Shown: in pieces, positions 1 through 10,911 of the stretch | Layout of the letters: the number at the start of each line of letters is the position of its first letter | How positions within the stretch are numbered: the stretch's first letter is position 1 | Source: Tubulanus polymorphus | Lineage: Eukaryota; Nemertea; Palaeonemertea; Tubulaniformes; Tubulanidae | DNA length: 64,000 bases | Direction of reading: 5' to 3' | NCBI RefSeq assembly: GCF_964204645.1 | Contig: NC_134031.1 | Coordinates: 4,385,001-4,449,000 of the forward strand | The notes under the pieces: generated by a model | The model's input: only the letters and a program-made list of their open reading frames with translations | What the model was told of the DNA's origin: nothing | Databases searched by the model: none | Made by a program: the position numbers and the translations under genes

Positions 1-91
1 AAACAATTCTCGAGCTCTCGAAATTTCCTGAACAATTGCCCCCTTCATCAACTCGACCAAAAGACACGTTCCTAAAATAATAACCGACTAT

Positions 92-384
92 AGCCGCGAT
101 TAGGCCCGGAACAACTGTTCACATGGGTGCCAGATGGCCCGTACCCGGTTGGCCCGACCAAAGATGTCGGATCAGGCCCCAGCCAAATGTTAGGGGTAAA
201 ATTATTGTGTGTGAATTGCCACTGGTTCTGGAAATGATTCATTTCGTTTTTTTTAAGCATTGTTTTAGAAACAAGTGAATGTTTTACATGTTGAATACGC
301 TCTCTAATAAGGCACGGGCCAATTTGACTCCGGTCTGATCCATGCCAATTTGGCCCGGGTCAAATGGTCTTCAGGTGATTGCAG
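92..384 (+). mobile_element. MITE-like repeat, family R1, nearly full-length copy
   Basis: The left end reads AGCCGCGAT and the right end carries a degraded inverted copy (TGATTGCAGC). The interior holds several short GGCCC / GGGCC-rich words and the sequence GAACAACTGTTCACATGGGT. It aligns along its length with the element at 52061-52370, which has better preserved termini. No transposase is encoded, so this is a non-autonomous DNA element of unknown superfamily. It sits upstream of the possible exon at 599. Confidence 0.6.
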
Positions 385-598
385 CACAATACACCATCTG
401 ATGACCAATCTTGTGAAAAACAAAACAGAATTTTGTCAATCATTTAACCAGGAACTTAGACTCCAATGTTATCAAGGTATTTCAATGCTTCCATGAACAT
501 ATTTTCTTAAAATAAAGTTATTTTGAAGTCTCCTCATATTTGCAGCAGTAGGCCTATATACATTTCCCCAGCAATTCTTAGATTTTTTTTCCCTTCAG

Positions 599-816
599 AA
601 TTAGCGCAGTTGATGAAATGTGAACCCGATATAACGGAACAGTTAAATAATGAATCCATAATCTGTGGCAGTCAGCGAATACCTGTCGTAGAACAGCTTA
701 TCCCGGCGAACAACATCAAAGCAAACATAGTGAAAATATTGATTGCGATATTAAGCAGATTAAGTGGCAATAACACTTCATACGGTATTAAAATAGACCT
801 ATTCGTCCACCAGTAA
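599..816 (+). CDS. Possible internal exon of an unidentified plus-strand gene
   Basis: A strong acceptor (nine T, CCC, TTCAG) ends at 598 and opens a frame reading ELAQLMKCEPDITEQL, then GSQRIPVVEQLIPANN, which is open to a stop at 814-816. No good donor is obvious. GT at 730 (ATA|GTGAAA) would keep phase 0 with the next candidate exon at 1263. I do not recognise the peptide. The case rests on the acceptor and on the non-repetitive protein-like reading. The 3' boundary is uncertain, and the entry could be spurious. Confidence 0.25.
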
Positions 817-1262
817 CAACCACTGACTGTTTAATCGGATCTATCCACTTAAAATGCGATAAATTCCGCTGCAGATTTATACACTTAAAATCGAACTGCC
901 CGATTAACACTTTGGTAGCCTGTCTAAAAATTGTTAAGGGAGGGCTGCATGCTAAAAGCAGAGTGCCTCAGAGGCGGATTTAGGGGAGCACCAAGAGGGA
1001 TGGACATCCAAAATTTTAGTAACATTGATTTAGGCTAGTCGTTTTTTTTCTCTATTGGTGCAAATTGTAAATATGTTGTTAGAAAAAAATCTTTATGACT
1101 ATTTAAGATCTGAGCAAACAGCTCGGCTGTAAGCTGTTCAAAATCTAGATACTTTGACTCCGACAAATTCATCAGAGTACCTGCGATGGAACGATGTATG
1201 AATAGTTCATTTACCGGAATAAAGAATGATTTATTGAATAGCGTAAGGAATTATTTTTGCAG

Positions 1263-1379
1263 CCCTTCAAAACTAAGGGAAGAATTGCGAAGTATATCAC
1301 AGACATGATCAAAGAAGACAAAATCATTATTGGTCTAGAATTACCTGATGATCTCGAACCCCTGCCACTTTCAAAGTAA
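1263..1379 (+). CDS. Possible terminal exon of the same unidentified gene
   Basis: The acceptor TTATTTTTGCAG ends at 1262. It is followed by a 38-codon frame beginning PFKTKGRIAKYITDM, passing EDKIIIGLELPDDLEP, and closing with TAA at 1377-1379. The other two frames stop early. The mix of charged and hydrophobic residues looks like a real C-terminus. If it joins the candidate exon at 599, the window opens inside a plus-strand gene that ends here. The family is not recognised, and no polyadenylation signal was assigned. Confidence 0.3.
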   Translation, partial: PFKTKGRIAKYITDMIKEDKIIIGLELPDDLEPLPLSK

Positions 1380-2340
1380 TAATTACGTCATTGTCAGGAA
1401 TGATTAATAGTCTGAGATGCACACACAGGTGTCATAATTAGATAATTGACCACTTCAATTAACACCAGTAATCAGTAATCAGTCCGATGACTCCAAGCAC
1501 CTACACAGTGAAAAGATGAGCCATAATCGGGCTGGAAAATAACATAGATACTAAACTAGAAAGCACCAGGGGTTCGCAACTTCAAAGGCAGCTTCGAAGG
1601 AATTTGTTCCTACCTGGACAACTGCCTACTAAGTTAAAAACAGCGTGGATTCATAAAAGCAACAAAGCAGGACAAGAGTTACCTAACAAAATGGCAGCTA
1701 GCAACTGGTGCATATGTTTTTTAAATACGTTCGTGGTTTGGGTTATCAATATTTGCAGAACGGTGAACCGTGACAAGCACTCGATCTCGTCAATTGACGA
1801 GGATCTTCAACCCCATTTTCCTTCATTTTGAAACGCATACACACACACACACTACACAAGTTTTCTTGAGCGCGCTTTCTCCGTTTCTAGCCCGAAACAA
1901 TTTACGATTTGGCTTCATCCCTTCACAGTTTTTAAAGACAGTCAAAATAATGGCTTTTTAAACGATACCTCATGAAGAGATCAGCGCTTCGAGCACGTGT
2001 TGATGGAATAGCTCCATAACAGCAATTATCGTTAATATCGTGTCCGTTAATGATTATTGAAAAGATAATCTAATAACCGCACCCAGTTCTTAAAACTTCA
2101 AAGGCATGTAAGATTGTTTTGATACAAAGATATTTTCCGCCTGGCTGGACAACTAATCAGTTGGGATCAAATGACAGTATAGCCTAACCTAAAGATTACT
2201 AATAGTAATCAGCCTGCTATACACTACTCATACTCAGACAATGGAATCAACAAAAAAAGATCACATGCAAGATTCTTGTCCAGCGACAAAGTGATCGGCT
2301 TTGACTGACAGTAAAATGATACTACTGAAACTTCTGCTAA

Positions 2341-2646
2341 ATGGCAACATTAATCGTGAAAAGAAATGTACAATATTTCCCTACCTCGCATAATCAAAGA
2401 CGGCTTAAATACAGAGAAAGTGCAGAGAAAAATAAACATTCAACACAAACACCATTCCAAGATGAAACTTTTCCGAACAACAACTCGAACGAGGTGATTA
2501 CCGAACGAACGGGCTGCTACTTCAATCTTCATAGCTCAAACCACGGCGATGATTTCGGATCTTTTAAAGACAGATGTTCACAAACATCTCAAACACCGAC
2601 AACTCATCAGCGTGTAAAACCACTAAAAACACCGGTCCGACTTTAA
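2341..2646 (+). CDS. Doubtful small ORF, 101 codons
   Basis: The ATG follows directly after an in-frame TAA and the frame is open to TAA at 2644. The predicted product is hydrophilic and rich in N, Q, S, T and R, with a C-terminal KPLKTPVRL. It has no signal peptide, membrane segment or known motif. The reverse strand is closed. There is no clear splice support and the codon use is not distinctive. It could be a lineage-specific small protein, an exon, or chance. Confidence 0.15.
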   Translation: MATLIVKRNVQYFPTSHNQRRLKYRESAEKNKHSTQTPFQDETFPNNNSNEVITERTGCYFNLHSSNHGDDFGSFKDRCSQTSQTPTTHQRVKPLKTPVRL

Positions 2647-3739
2647 ATTCTTCAGTCAATTTTCTCGCAACGAATTCTTGTTTCAACCAGACCTGTTACA
2701 GATATACGTAGATTGGATAGAAGAATCTTGAAAAAGATTGAATCTTTTGAAATAGCAAGACTTGGGATAGTACATTGATTCCTATCTTCAAAAGTCTTCA
2801 TTTATCAAGGGGTGGATCCAGGAGCAGAGTTTGACAGGAGCACAAAGAAATGAAAAGGGCATATATACCGAAAAAGGGCAAGTTACCCACACAACCAAAA
2901 CAAGGGTCTGGAAAATTTTGATATTTCAGTGCATTTTCACACAATTTCTAGGCATATGAGTGACATTTTAGAGAATAGGCTATAAGCCTAAGCTAAATCT
3001 GTGATTGCAGGCTGATGTCTTGTGTGGGAAAGCTATAATTCTTTCGCAAATAGTGAACATTAATCGGTAAATGCTTCAAAATTCTCACAACACCAGATAG
3101 TGCTGCCATCCCTGAACAAACGACGAAACTAACCAAATCCATATAGTTCACGCAGTAAACTTCAGAGGGCAGCAGCTACTGACGATGAGTCAACTAACGC
3201 AGTCCCTATATACACACCCAGTGAATTAATTCAACCAGCGGTGATCAATGATAATGTCAGTCCCTGATAAAAATGACTCAATATTTACAACGTACAAATG
3301 AATATACGCTAAATCGTGTACTTTAACATTATTCATTCATTCGGCATATTTTGTATATTACACAAATTCTAACTGACTATCGTAAATATACACCAGCTAG
3401 CCCACTGCCGCGGCGGCGGCGCAAGATTTTCACACCACTTGTTTTCAGACAGCTGAGGATCAATTTAAAAAGTGATATATGACACATTGGAGACGTGTTT
3501 TATCTACATGAGTCATCGCAGTCACAACGTCGATGCATTAAGCAACAGTTGAAGCTGTAAATAATAACGGAAACCGCGAGGAGCCTAACAGTGCAAGCCA
3601 CTGTATAAAGTTAATTCCTGGGCATCGTAAAATTATACAGACGAGCAAAATGTTTTCAAAACAAATGCAACCTTGTAGTATATATAGGCCTAGCCCACGC
3701 ATTGATTGCACCAACATTTTTTTCCCGTGTATCAAATTG

Positions 3740-3855
3740 TGCTAGGAACAACCGTTCACACGGGTGGCCCGACCAAAGCGTTGGACCAGGCCCGAGCCAA
3801 ATTTTAGCACAGGTCAAATTATTGCTGGCTAAATTGTCTACGTGTGATAGCGGAT
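3740..3855 (+). mobile_element. R1 MITE fragment with internal deletion
   Basis: This contains the family core GGAACAACCGTTCACACGGG, then GGCCCGACCAAAGCGTTGGA and GAGCCAAATTTTAGCAC, and then jumps to a terminal GTGTGATAGCGG. It matches the 52061 copy with the middle missing. Confidence 0.5.
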
Positions 3856-4304
3856 TATTTTCGTCTCTGTGTGATCGCATCATTGTCAAAAAGCCATGAA
3901 CGAAGCCGCGGTATCTAACTTCATCAGAAAATCATCAAATTTCAAAGATCTGGTTGACAATTGAAATTGAAGGCGAAAATCTCAACTCTAGTCTCAGACA
4001 AGTCTAAATATTTTTAGTCTAATTAGAGGACAAAACGAGCTAAGTTGCAACTGTCAAACCACTCCATCCTCCCCTGGCCACCCTCCCCCCCCCCCGGTGG
4101 GTATTCCACCTGATGGCACTGAGATTAGCCATCATGGTACCAAACCCTGCCACACTAGCCCGAGCGATGTCATTGTAAGCCAAACAGAAATCCTGTTTTA
4201 TTTTAGGCCAGGTTTTCCAGTGAGAGTCGATCCGTGAAATTTGCCTCAGCGATTATACATCGGGCAATCTGACTTGCCCGCAAGTTTTCCCTTGCGGCAA
4301 ACCT

Positions 4305-4425
4305 GCGCACCTGGTCTAGTGTGGCGGGGTTCCTTGCCGTGGCTGAACGTAGCGATGCCATCAGGTTCAAATCCCTGCCGAGGGAGTATGGAACAACCCC
4401 TGAAGTAAGATATATTCTTCGCATT
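4305..4425 (+). mobile_element. tRNA-derived SINE head (fragment)
   Basis: A box-A-like CCTGGTCTAGTGTGGCGGGG at about 4310 is followed roughly 50 nt later by a box-B-like GGTTCAAATCC at 4363-4373. That is the internal RNA polymerase III promoter spacing. The surrounding sequence does not fold into a normal tRNA cloverleaf, so a decayed SINE is more likely than a tRNA gene. Confidence 0.4.
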
Positions 4426-5059
4426 TCATATTGCCGATTCTCATGCTAGTTTCTGTTCCCTCAAAGACATACTTGAAGGATGTTATAGATTTAACGAGAG
4501 AATATCCCGCCTCGCGCCAAGTGCAACGAATATATAATCTCTACAAAAATACATATTTGCTCCGAAGCCTTTGAAAAGCGATCGTTTCAGGTTTTTTGTT
4601 ATCTTAACAAACAACACGTCGCGCGATGATGCATGAAATATCTCTCTTTCTCTCACTTGATCGCGATTCGCCGCGAGGCGCTTCGTACACGCCAAAAACC
4701 TAACAGCTCACACAGAAAAAAAGAATACCGGCGGCCGTGCTAGAATTTTTGTTACCTCAACAAACACAGACAGAACAAGGGGAAAAATTTTCGAAGGCTT
4801 CGCAGGCTTCTAACATAGCGCCGATAATATGAACTCAGGATTTCCGAGGTCAGGAATAGAGAGACCAGACATCCCATTACAAAGATTAGATCAGCCATAT
4901 ACGCGAATAACCTGATTATATTCATATGTCGAACGAGCGGGGGAGGATTTCAAACCAGCGTTGCGTCCTGTAATCAGATTCTGAACGATCCAGATTCCTC
5001 AGAGACGTTGAGGACTGCATACCGATGATGAAGATACCGTAACGATACAGGAATTTTCA

Positions 5060-5200
5060 GTTTGACTGCGATGATAGCTTCAACCACATCATCCATCAGC
5101 AGGGTGGCCACTTTAATGTGACAAGCTTTTTGCCGACTATTCCCCGATATGCACGTTGTTTTCCATCTTGATTTGCTAAGAATCCGATCAATCATGCTAT
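5060..5200 (+). repeat. Dispersed repeat R7, partial copy
   Basis: The words GGGTGGCCACTTTAATGTGA, GCCGACTATTCCCCGA and TGTTTTCCATCTTGATT followed by CTAAGAATCCGATCAAT are shared with 50240-50330. A related stretch lies at 5590-5740 in the same window. No coding capacity was seen. Confidence 0.5.
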
Positions 5201-5284
5201 TTCCAAAATCTCGATGTATTAAATTAGCCAGCCAAGAAAATTCACCCCAATCAGTTGCCTTAACGATTTAGACTGAATGGAAGA

Positions 5285-5540
5285 TTGTTTGAATGAACCG
5301 GAACCGAATTTCCAATTATGTACTTCGATTTAAAAAAGAAAAAAAAATTCTGTTAACTCGACCGCCGATCACACAACTATATTTGAACTTCGATTTCCGA
5401 TTTCAAAATCAAACCCCCTGTTTCGCTCCCGGCAGGTGTGGTGGGTCTGTAAGGGACACTCAATCAAAAAATCTAAAAACGAAATTTACGAACCAAATGA
5501 ATAACAGGGAAAATCCCTATTTTAAGATCAAAGAATCCAA
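5285..5540 (+). repeat. Dispersed retro-type repeat R5, longest copy
   Basis: It begins near TTGTTTGAATGAACCGGAAC and contains the family core AACCCCCTGTTTCGCTCCCG followed by GCAGGTGTGGTGGGTCTGT. It ends near ATCCCTATTTTAAGATC. Other copies lie at 10133-10304, 12085-12270 (reverse) and 24785-25020. The 10133 copy shows a target-site duplication, so the family moves by retrotransposition. Confidence 0.55.
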
Positions 5541-5589
5541 TCATTACAGTCAAATAAGTAAGAGACGAAACTGTTTGATTTTCTACCTG

Positions 5590-5740
5590 TGATCTAGATT
5601 TCCCCGACTTATCCCCGATTTTTAGCCTTTTTTCTACAAAACTCCCTGACCATTCCCCGACCTTTTGAAGAAAAGAAAACAACTTTTTCTTGATTTCCGA
5701 GTAAGTGGCCACCATGTACATATAGGGCCCCTGTAATTTT
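5590..5740 (-). repeat. Dispersed repeat R7, second copy
   Basis: CCCCGACTTATCCCCGATTT, CTCCCTGACCATTCCCCGAC and a GAAGAAAAGAAAA tract leading to GATTTCCGAGTAAGTGGCCA parallel 50400-50490. The 176-codon reverse ORF spanning 5473-6003 runs through this repeat, so it is probably not a gene. Confidence 0.45.
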
Positions 5741-6848
5741 TCACCAAACTGAACTGATTGATAATATATCCACAGGAGAACACCTAGGACTGGAGCTTGA
5801 CGTATCCTTAACTGAATAAGGTGCAGCAGCATCTTGTGGCACATCCCACACAAAACGATATTGAAATTTTCAAAAAAGAGCCTTTCTGGGTGCAATCCTA
5901 AGCTTCGATAATAAACATTGCGAAAAAGTCTCCACATGAGAGTGATCACTCCTGAAAATTTGAAAGACCTCGTGAATGCCTTGTCTGTCTTAAGAGCAGA
6001 CACTTACAATAGGTCTTCAGGATACATAGAAGCAAGGTTGAGGCAAAAGTAAGCACTTTCAAGCATTTCTAAGCACTTTCATAAGGCAAAAGTGACACTT
6101 CTTACGATTTCCGACACGTGACACTCGTTCTTCTCAAAAATTGTCAAAAAACGTGCCGAAAGGAGATACGAAGTTGAAAGTAAGCACTTCGCGAGCACTT
6201 ATCTTCTTTTCAATAGCAAGGGTTTAAAGCACTATCACTCGGAATCTTACTATAAACCCTGTATATTATTAAATCAGATATATTTCATATGATTTATCCG
6301 CTTGAACGCCCTGTAATTATCATCGGCGAGAACTCAGGTAAACTACGAATATATGACTCAGCGATGAATAAATATCTACCATTGGCATAATATTAAGAGT
6401 TGTCCCAGCTCAGATCCGCGAGCGGGCGCCGGAGACAACTACAACGCACATTTTACATTCACATGCATATATACACGTACACGCTGTTTAAGAACAATGG
6501 AATGCGCGATCAGTCAACAAACTCTTGGATTTCATTTTTCGGCTGAAATGAAAAAGCGCGGTCACAGTCTGTTTACTACACGAACCAAGTACTCAAACCT
6601 AATTTTCGAAATGAAGCCAAAAGTCATAGACGAACACCAATTCTCTATACGTGCCCCGCCCTATTTTGAAATTTCCATATATAGTACTGGCACTCTCCGA
6701 TTTCTACGAAGTTCTGACATTACTCTATTGTTTGACAGTAAAGTCGCCTTACTCGCACATGGCCGACCCAGACTTTTGATTAACTCGCCACAAAAATGAT
6801 ATCATTCATAATGTATTTGAATGTATTCATCTTTCATTCGGACTACGC

Positions 6849-7136
6849 TTAACCCTTTCAGTGTGTCTACACCGCAGTGCGGTGTATAAATCAGTGATAG
6901 ATTTTGCTAGTACACCGCACTGCGGTGTATTGATGTAATTAGTAATTATCTCTCTTGAAAAATGGCAGCACCTGTCAATATAGTGAAATACTAGTAACTA
7001 ACGATACACCGCACCGCTGTGTAGACGCACTATAGTGGTATTCCCGTTATTCAACACGCTAGGGTGGAATTTTAAAAAAATTTCAAATTATCTTTAGCAC
7101 TGTAGGGTATTAATTAGTTAGCACTGAAAGGGTTAA
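6849..7136. mobile_element. piggyBac-type MITE, copy 1 (with TTAA duplications)
   Basis: TTAA at 6849-6852 and 7133-7136 flank an element whose ends read CCCTTTCAGTG and, inverted, CCCTTTCAGTGC. TTAA target sites with CCCTTT termini are the signature of piggyBac-superfamily elements. The 280-bp interior has no ORF. It has a near-perfect internal palindrome (CACCGCAGTGCGGTG) close to the left end and a second copy of that word about 50 bp inward. It matches the element at 10912-11207 almost throughout. Confidence 0.8.
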
Positions 7137-7486
7137 ACCTCGGACCAATTTTGCCAGTCCCAGTTTGTCGAAGTTAGCTTTACTGAAAAGTAGTGCTCAT
7201 TTTCCGCGCGTCAAAATATCCTAGATTTGACAATTCACATCAACATCAAATATGCAATCTCGCGACTTTCACGTTAACCGTAGCCGGTCTGTAATTCTAT
7301 TCAGCCGTTCTCTCTCTCAACAACTGAGAGAGACGTATCAGAAACGAGCATTAACGAAGCCAATTTCCAATTTCGAAGCTTCGAGTGACCTCGGTGAGCT
7401 CTCTGAAACTCGTTTATGTGCTAATACAACCACGCGTATACATTGGTCAAATTCGCTGATTTACTATTAGCTCCGTGTATATATAC

Positions 7487-7509
7487 CATCATCATCATCA
7501 GCGTCATCG

Positions 7510-7595
<86 letters not shown>

Positions 7596-7606
7596 GTCAT
7601 CATCAT
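7487..7606. repeat. CAT/ATG trinucleotide microsatellite
   Basis: About 120 bp of CAT repeats with a few CGT interruptions near both ends. The open frames across it (poly-His, poly-Ile, poly-Met) are artefacts of the repeat. Confidence 0.95.
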
Positions 7607-8720
7607 AAAGCCGCCCGAAAACCCTTCACTACTACATACGCGCGCGACTCTTCACGATAAATAATGCCGCCGATTTTTGAGACGCACAAATGACTCTATT
7701 ACAGGAAACTGTCGTGAATGTGTGTCGACCTCCTAGAGACCGCCGGATAAATATTAGATCCATGAATAAACCAATAAAGATATCAACATCTATGAAAAGC
7801 AACATATAGCCTACCAATAACCATATACAGGCGATGATAGACTACGACGGGCCGTTCCAGTTCGAAGGAATTATGAAAAGTTGCTGAACGAGAACCATTT
7901 TCTTTCAATGAGTGACCAAAAAAGGTCCCTGGGAGAAACGACCCTAAAACAGGATCGATCAGTTTTGCGAGGAAACTGGGCCCCTAATGATACCCAAAAA
8001 GTAGCAAATGAGATCCTCCATTGGGCCGAAATCTGAATTTGGTAAATAAAAATAGTAGCAAAACTGGATGACCTGAGATTAGAAAAAAACACCTTTAAAT
8101 CGTGAATAAAACCATCCTTATTTCCGGTGATATGGCTAATTTTGTATGTAAATTCACACAAACATGAAATCTCTGTATTTCTGGGCAACAGCATTTCTAT
8201 CCTCGAAATTATTATTATTAATATACCACGTTGCAGGGGGCTTTTAACAATTCGGGAAGAATTCAGCCAATTACCCGACCGTTATATAGAAGCATAAAAA
8301 CATAAAAAAGAAAAACCATTAAAACCAACGGTAACTGCAATAGACCTTAGATCAGTTTGTATGCGGGTATTGAAATGCTATATAAGGGTATGATAATACT
8401 TGTATCCTAGCAGTAGCTAGTTTTATAGGCCCCCCGTGCACTTATGGACACGTGGCTATAGACAAAACCAAACCTAGTTCTATTTACACAATGTATGAAA
8501 AACCCCGCAGTCCCTAGACAATCTGTGTTATGTTTATACATGTATAAAAATACATGACAATGACACGCTAACATCTGCCCCACTACAACAGCAACGGGTC
8601 ATTATGATATGCTGAAATGCAGTTATGATACGCACTGGGAAAAATAGATGAAAATTTCAATGTTGCCATTCGCAATAATGCATAACAAAGCTTCATTTGA
8701 AATCCGTCGAAAATTCGACG

Positions 8721-8961
8721 CAGGGGTGGATTTAGGGGCTGGCCTCTGGAGTCCGGACCCCTGCCTTATAATTGAAGTTGCCCTTTTTGCCAAGTTCAAG
8801 ATCATCAAAACCTGCTACTTTTTCACTCATCTTTTTTTCAGAAATTTCATACTTTCGAACGTGTTTCTTCTAATATATCTAATAACGTTGGTGGGACTCC
8901 TCTCTAGTAGCCGCTTTATTTGAAAAAATGCCTTCTCTTTTCTTTTCTAGATCCGCCCCTC
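8721..8961. mobile_element. hAT-like MITE candidate, R4 copy 1
   Basis: The left end CAGGGGTGGATTTAGG is roughly inverted at the right end (CTAGATCCGCCCCT). CAGGGGCGGATCCA-type ends are typical of non-autonomous hAT elements. No clear 8-bp duplication was seen. The interior is AT-rich and non-coding. Related ends occur near 970, 2812, 18214 and 23025-23235. Confidence 0.5.
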
Positions 8962-9130
8962 CAATGGAGATTCTCTTACAAATCTATACTCGAAATGGTT
9001 TCCGCTTTTCAGCAGGAATCTTTGCCAGTTGACTTCCGAATGATACTATTCCATCGGAGTCATCGGAGTCATCGAATATTTGATGATCTTATCTATCCCG
9101 ATCGACTATATCTCTTTCATAAACGATCAG

Positions 9131-9277
9131 GACATTTCTCAACGCGGCATATCACCAATACAAGACCTCGGCTTGACGCGAAGATTTCCGAGCGATTTTC
9201 TCACATGGGGCAAAAGGCAGAGGAGATCAATTGATTCGGTGCTAATGAATGTCAGACATGAAAGCTCTATCGCATGA
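9131..9277 (+). CDS. Candidate exon with an amidated-peptide-like motif (weak)
   Basis: An acceptor-like TATCTCTTTCATAAACGATCAG ends at 9130. The frame that follows is 48 codons long and closes at TGA 9275-9277. It contains LTRR, then FPSDFLTW, then GKRQRR. This is a dibasic site, a short peptide ending in Gly, and a dibasic site, the layout of amidated neuropeptide precursors. The implied peptide would be FPSDFLTW-amide. No signal peptide exon was found upstream. Two other frames across the same interval are also open (8920-9234, and a frame starting with ATG at about 9250), which weakens the case. No known family was recognised. Confidence 0.2.
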   Translation, partial: DISQRGISPIQDLGLTRRFPSDFLTWGKRQRRSIDSVLMNVRHESSIA

Positions 9278-9808
9278 CAGAAAGAAGTCGAATTTCCTCG
9301 ACTCCGAAGTTGATAGCAACTGGTTCCGGATAGTTGACATTGACGATGAAGTCAGGTTAAGCCTCGATTATGGTTATATTGTAACTGATCTAATACATTA
9401 AAACTGATTTCAAGAATTATCATTTCTTAGATGTGGAAACTGTCCCTTTTATTCTTTTCATTCAGTGCGATTTGATTCACAAATCTACCACAGCTTCCAA
9501 GAGCATTAACAGGGTATAAAGATTTAGAAATCGGAAATCGAATAGTCATAGCAGAATCAAAAAGTCAGTTGAATAAACAGTTTAGGAAATCGACTGATTA
9601 GGGTTAATTTTGTTGGCTGCTTGATTTAATACACCCAGATTTGGATAAAAACTATCATAAAAGATTTAAGATTGTAGTCCTTATTGTACGTTGTGAAATT
9701 TGTGCTCTTTTACCGAGCGTAAAAGATTAGTAAGTGTGCAGAAAGTTTTTCTCGTAGTTTTTTTTAGACTCAGGTTGAGACCACGGAACGAAGCCCCGAA
9801 ATTGTGAT

Positions 9809-10135
9809 ATGACAAAACGAACGCGATTTCAATCGAAACATCACGAGCTGCGCAACTTTTACCAGCTGGGAAGTGATATCGCTAGACGTTCCAATAATAA
9901 CCCGTCATATAGGATAGCTCGTACTCTAGATCGGGACGCGTTCTCTATCATTCTACTCAACGAAGCTGAAACTGATCCGTACAGAGATGGACGGACATCG
10001 AGGACGGCGACGACCGCCGGAACTGTCACGAGAATCGATGATAAAATCGATGCACTGACAAATGATACGAACGTCAACGAGGTTATCATTCGAAACCGCG
10101 ATACTTACACGTACAGTAAAACCGTGCGCGCATAA
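9809..10135 (+). CDS. Doubtful ORF cut by a repeat insertion near its end
   Basis: The frame runs 108 codons from ATG to TAA. It is rich in R, D, T and N and more CpG-rich than its surroundings. Its last codons (AAAACCGTGCGCGCA) are the left copy of a 15-bp duplication caused by the R5 insertion at 10133-10304. Without that insertion the frame would run in phase through GTRDFATKNPYC to a stop at 10356-10358. The reverse strand is also open over much of the interval and has splice-like ends, so the coding strand is not settled. No domain was recognised. Confidence 0.2.
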   Translation: MTKRTRFQSKHHELRNFYQLGSDIARRSNNNPSYRIARTLDRDAFSIILLNEAETDPYRDGRTSRTATTAGTVTRIDDKIDALTNDTNVNEVIIRNRDTYTYSKTVRA

Positions 10136-10304
10136 CAAAAAAAAAAAATTCTGTTAACTCGACCTGTTTGTTCTTCGATTTCAAAATCAAACCCCCTGTT
10201 TCGCTCCCGGCAGGTGTGGTGGGTCTGTATGGGACACTCAATCAAAAAATCAAACGAAATTTACCAGCCAAATAGATAACAGGGAAATTCCCTATTGTAA
10301 GATC
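10133..10304 (+). mobile_element. 5'-truncated R5 retro-element with a 15-bp target duplication
   Basis: The flanks 10118-10132 and 10305-10319 are identical (AAAACCGTGCGCGCA). The insert starts at an internal A-rich tract of the R5 family (compare about 5335) and runs through the core CCCCCTGTTTCGCTCCCGGC to the family end CCCTATTGTAAGATC. Truncation at one end plus a 15-bp duplication is what LINE-type target-primed reverse transcription leaves. There is no coding capacity, so it is likely non-autonomous. Confidence 0.75.
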
Positions 10305-10911
10305 AAAACCGTGCGCGCAGGGACTAGAGACTTTGCCACTAAGAACCCATATTGTTAACACTTACAACATTGATATCGCGCACTAAGCATTGAAATTTTT
10401 TTGTTGATGAGAATATTTTTTGTGGACAAAAAAGACATCTTTCTTTTCTATGATAAGGCATCATAAGATGAGTCTAGAAAATAAAAAATTTTGAGACCTA
10501 CATAAGGTCAGCTTACTCGCTGTAGGCACACAATTACCTTCAAGGTTTTTACCAGTCTTAACTGATGCCTGGACAAATATTGGGCCATTGTTGAAAGATA
10601 TGAAGTCCCAACTTAAAAATGTATTTGATGTCTTTCAGTTTAACATGTTCAGACAGGAAGAAATGGTTCAAAAACTGTAATAGACAATTAGTGCTGATCC
10701 TGTCTTTAAAATATGTTATAACGCACAGATGTTTCTGGTTTTTAAAAATTTTCTGTAAGAGGACCCCCAACCTTCGACACTGGTTGCTGACAAACAGCAT
10801 AAGCCCTTGAACTTTTTTCCTGATGTCTAACCAACGGAAAAATGAAGAATAGTCATTGAGATAGGATTTGAACCAGATAGCATCGAGAGACACTGCCACG
10901 GTAAGAACCCC

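Larger units (their letters stand above)
1380..8640. other. Gene-poor, repeat-rich stretch
   Basis: I find no convincing multi-exon gene here. It contains solo GGCGGATTTAGGGG-type ends (about 970 and 2812), R1 and SINE fragments, copies of two dispersed repeat families (5060-5740), a piggyBac-type MITE and a CAT microsatellite. Apart from these, the sequence is AT-rich with stops in all frames. An open frame at 2341-2646 (101 codons, ATG start, no recognisable domain) and one at 6497-6799 (100 codons) are possible but unsupported. Confidence 0.5.

Noticed and set aside
5473-6003. 176-codon ORF on the minus strand
   Set aside because: Its second half runs through dispersed repeats R5 and R7, and no domain is recognisable. 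A chance frame or transposon remnant is more likely.
6497-6799. 100-codon plus-strand ORF
   Set aside because: No motif, no splice support and no distinctive codon use.
7421-7664. Long poly-Met, poly-Ile and poly-His frames
   Set aside because: They are translations of the CAT microsatellite in different frames.
10558-10899. 113-codon minus-strand ORF
   Set aside because: Its phase could continue the unrecognised gene at 11561, but the acceptor is weak, the composition is unlike the other exons and it looks intronic.
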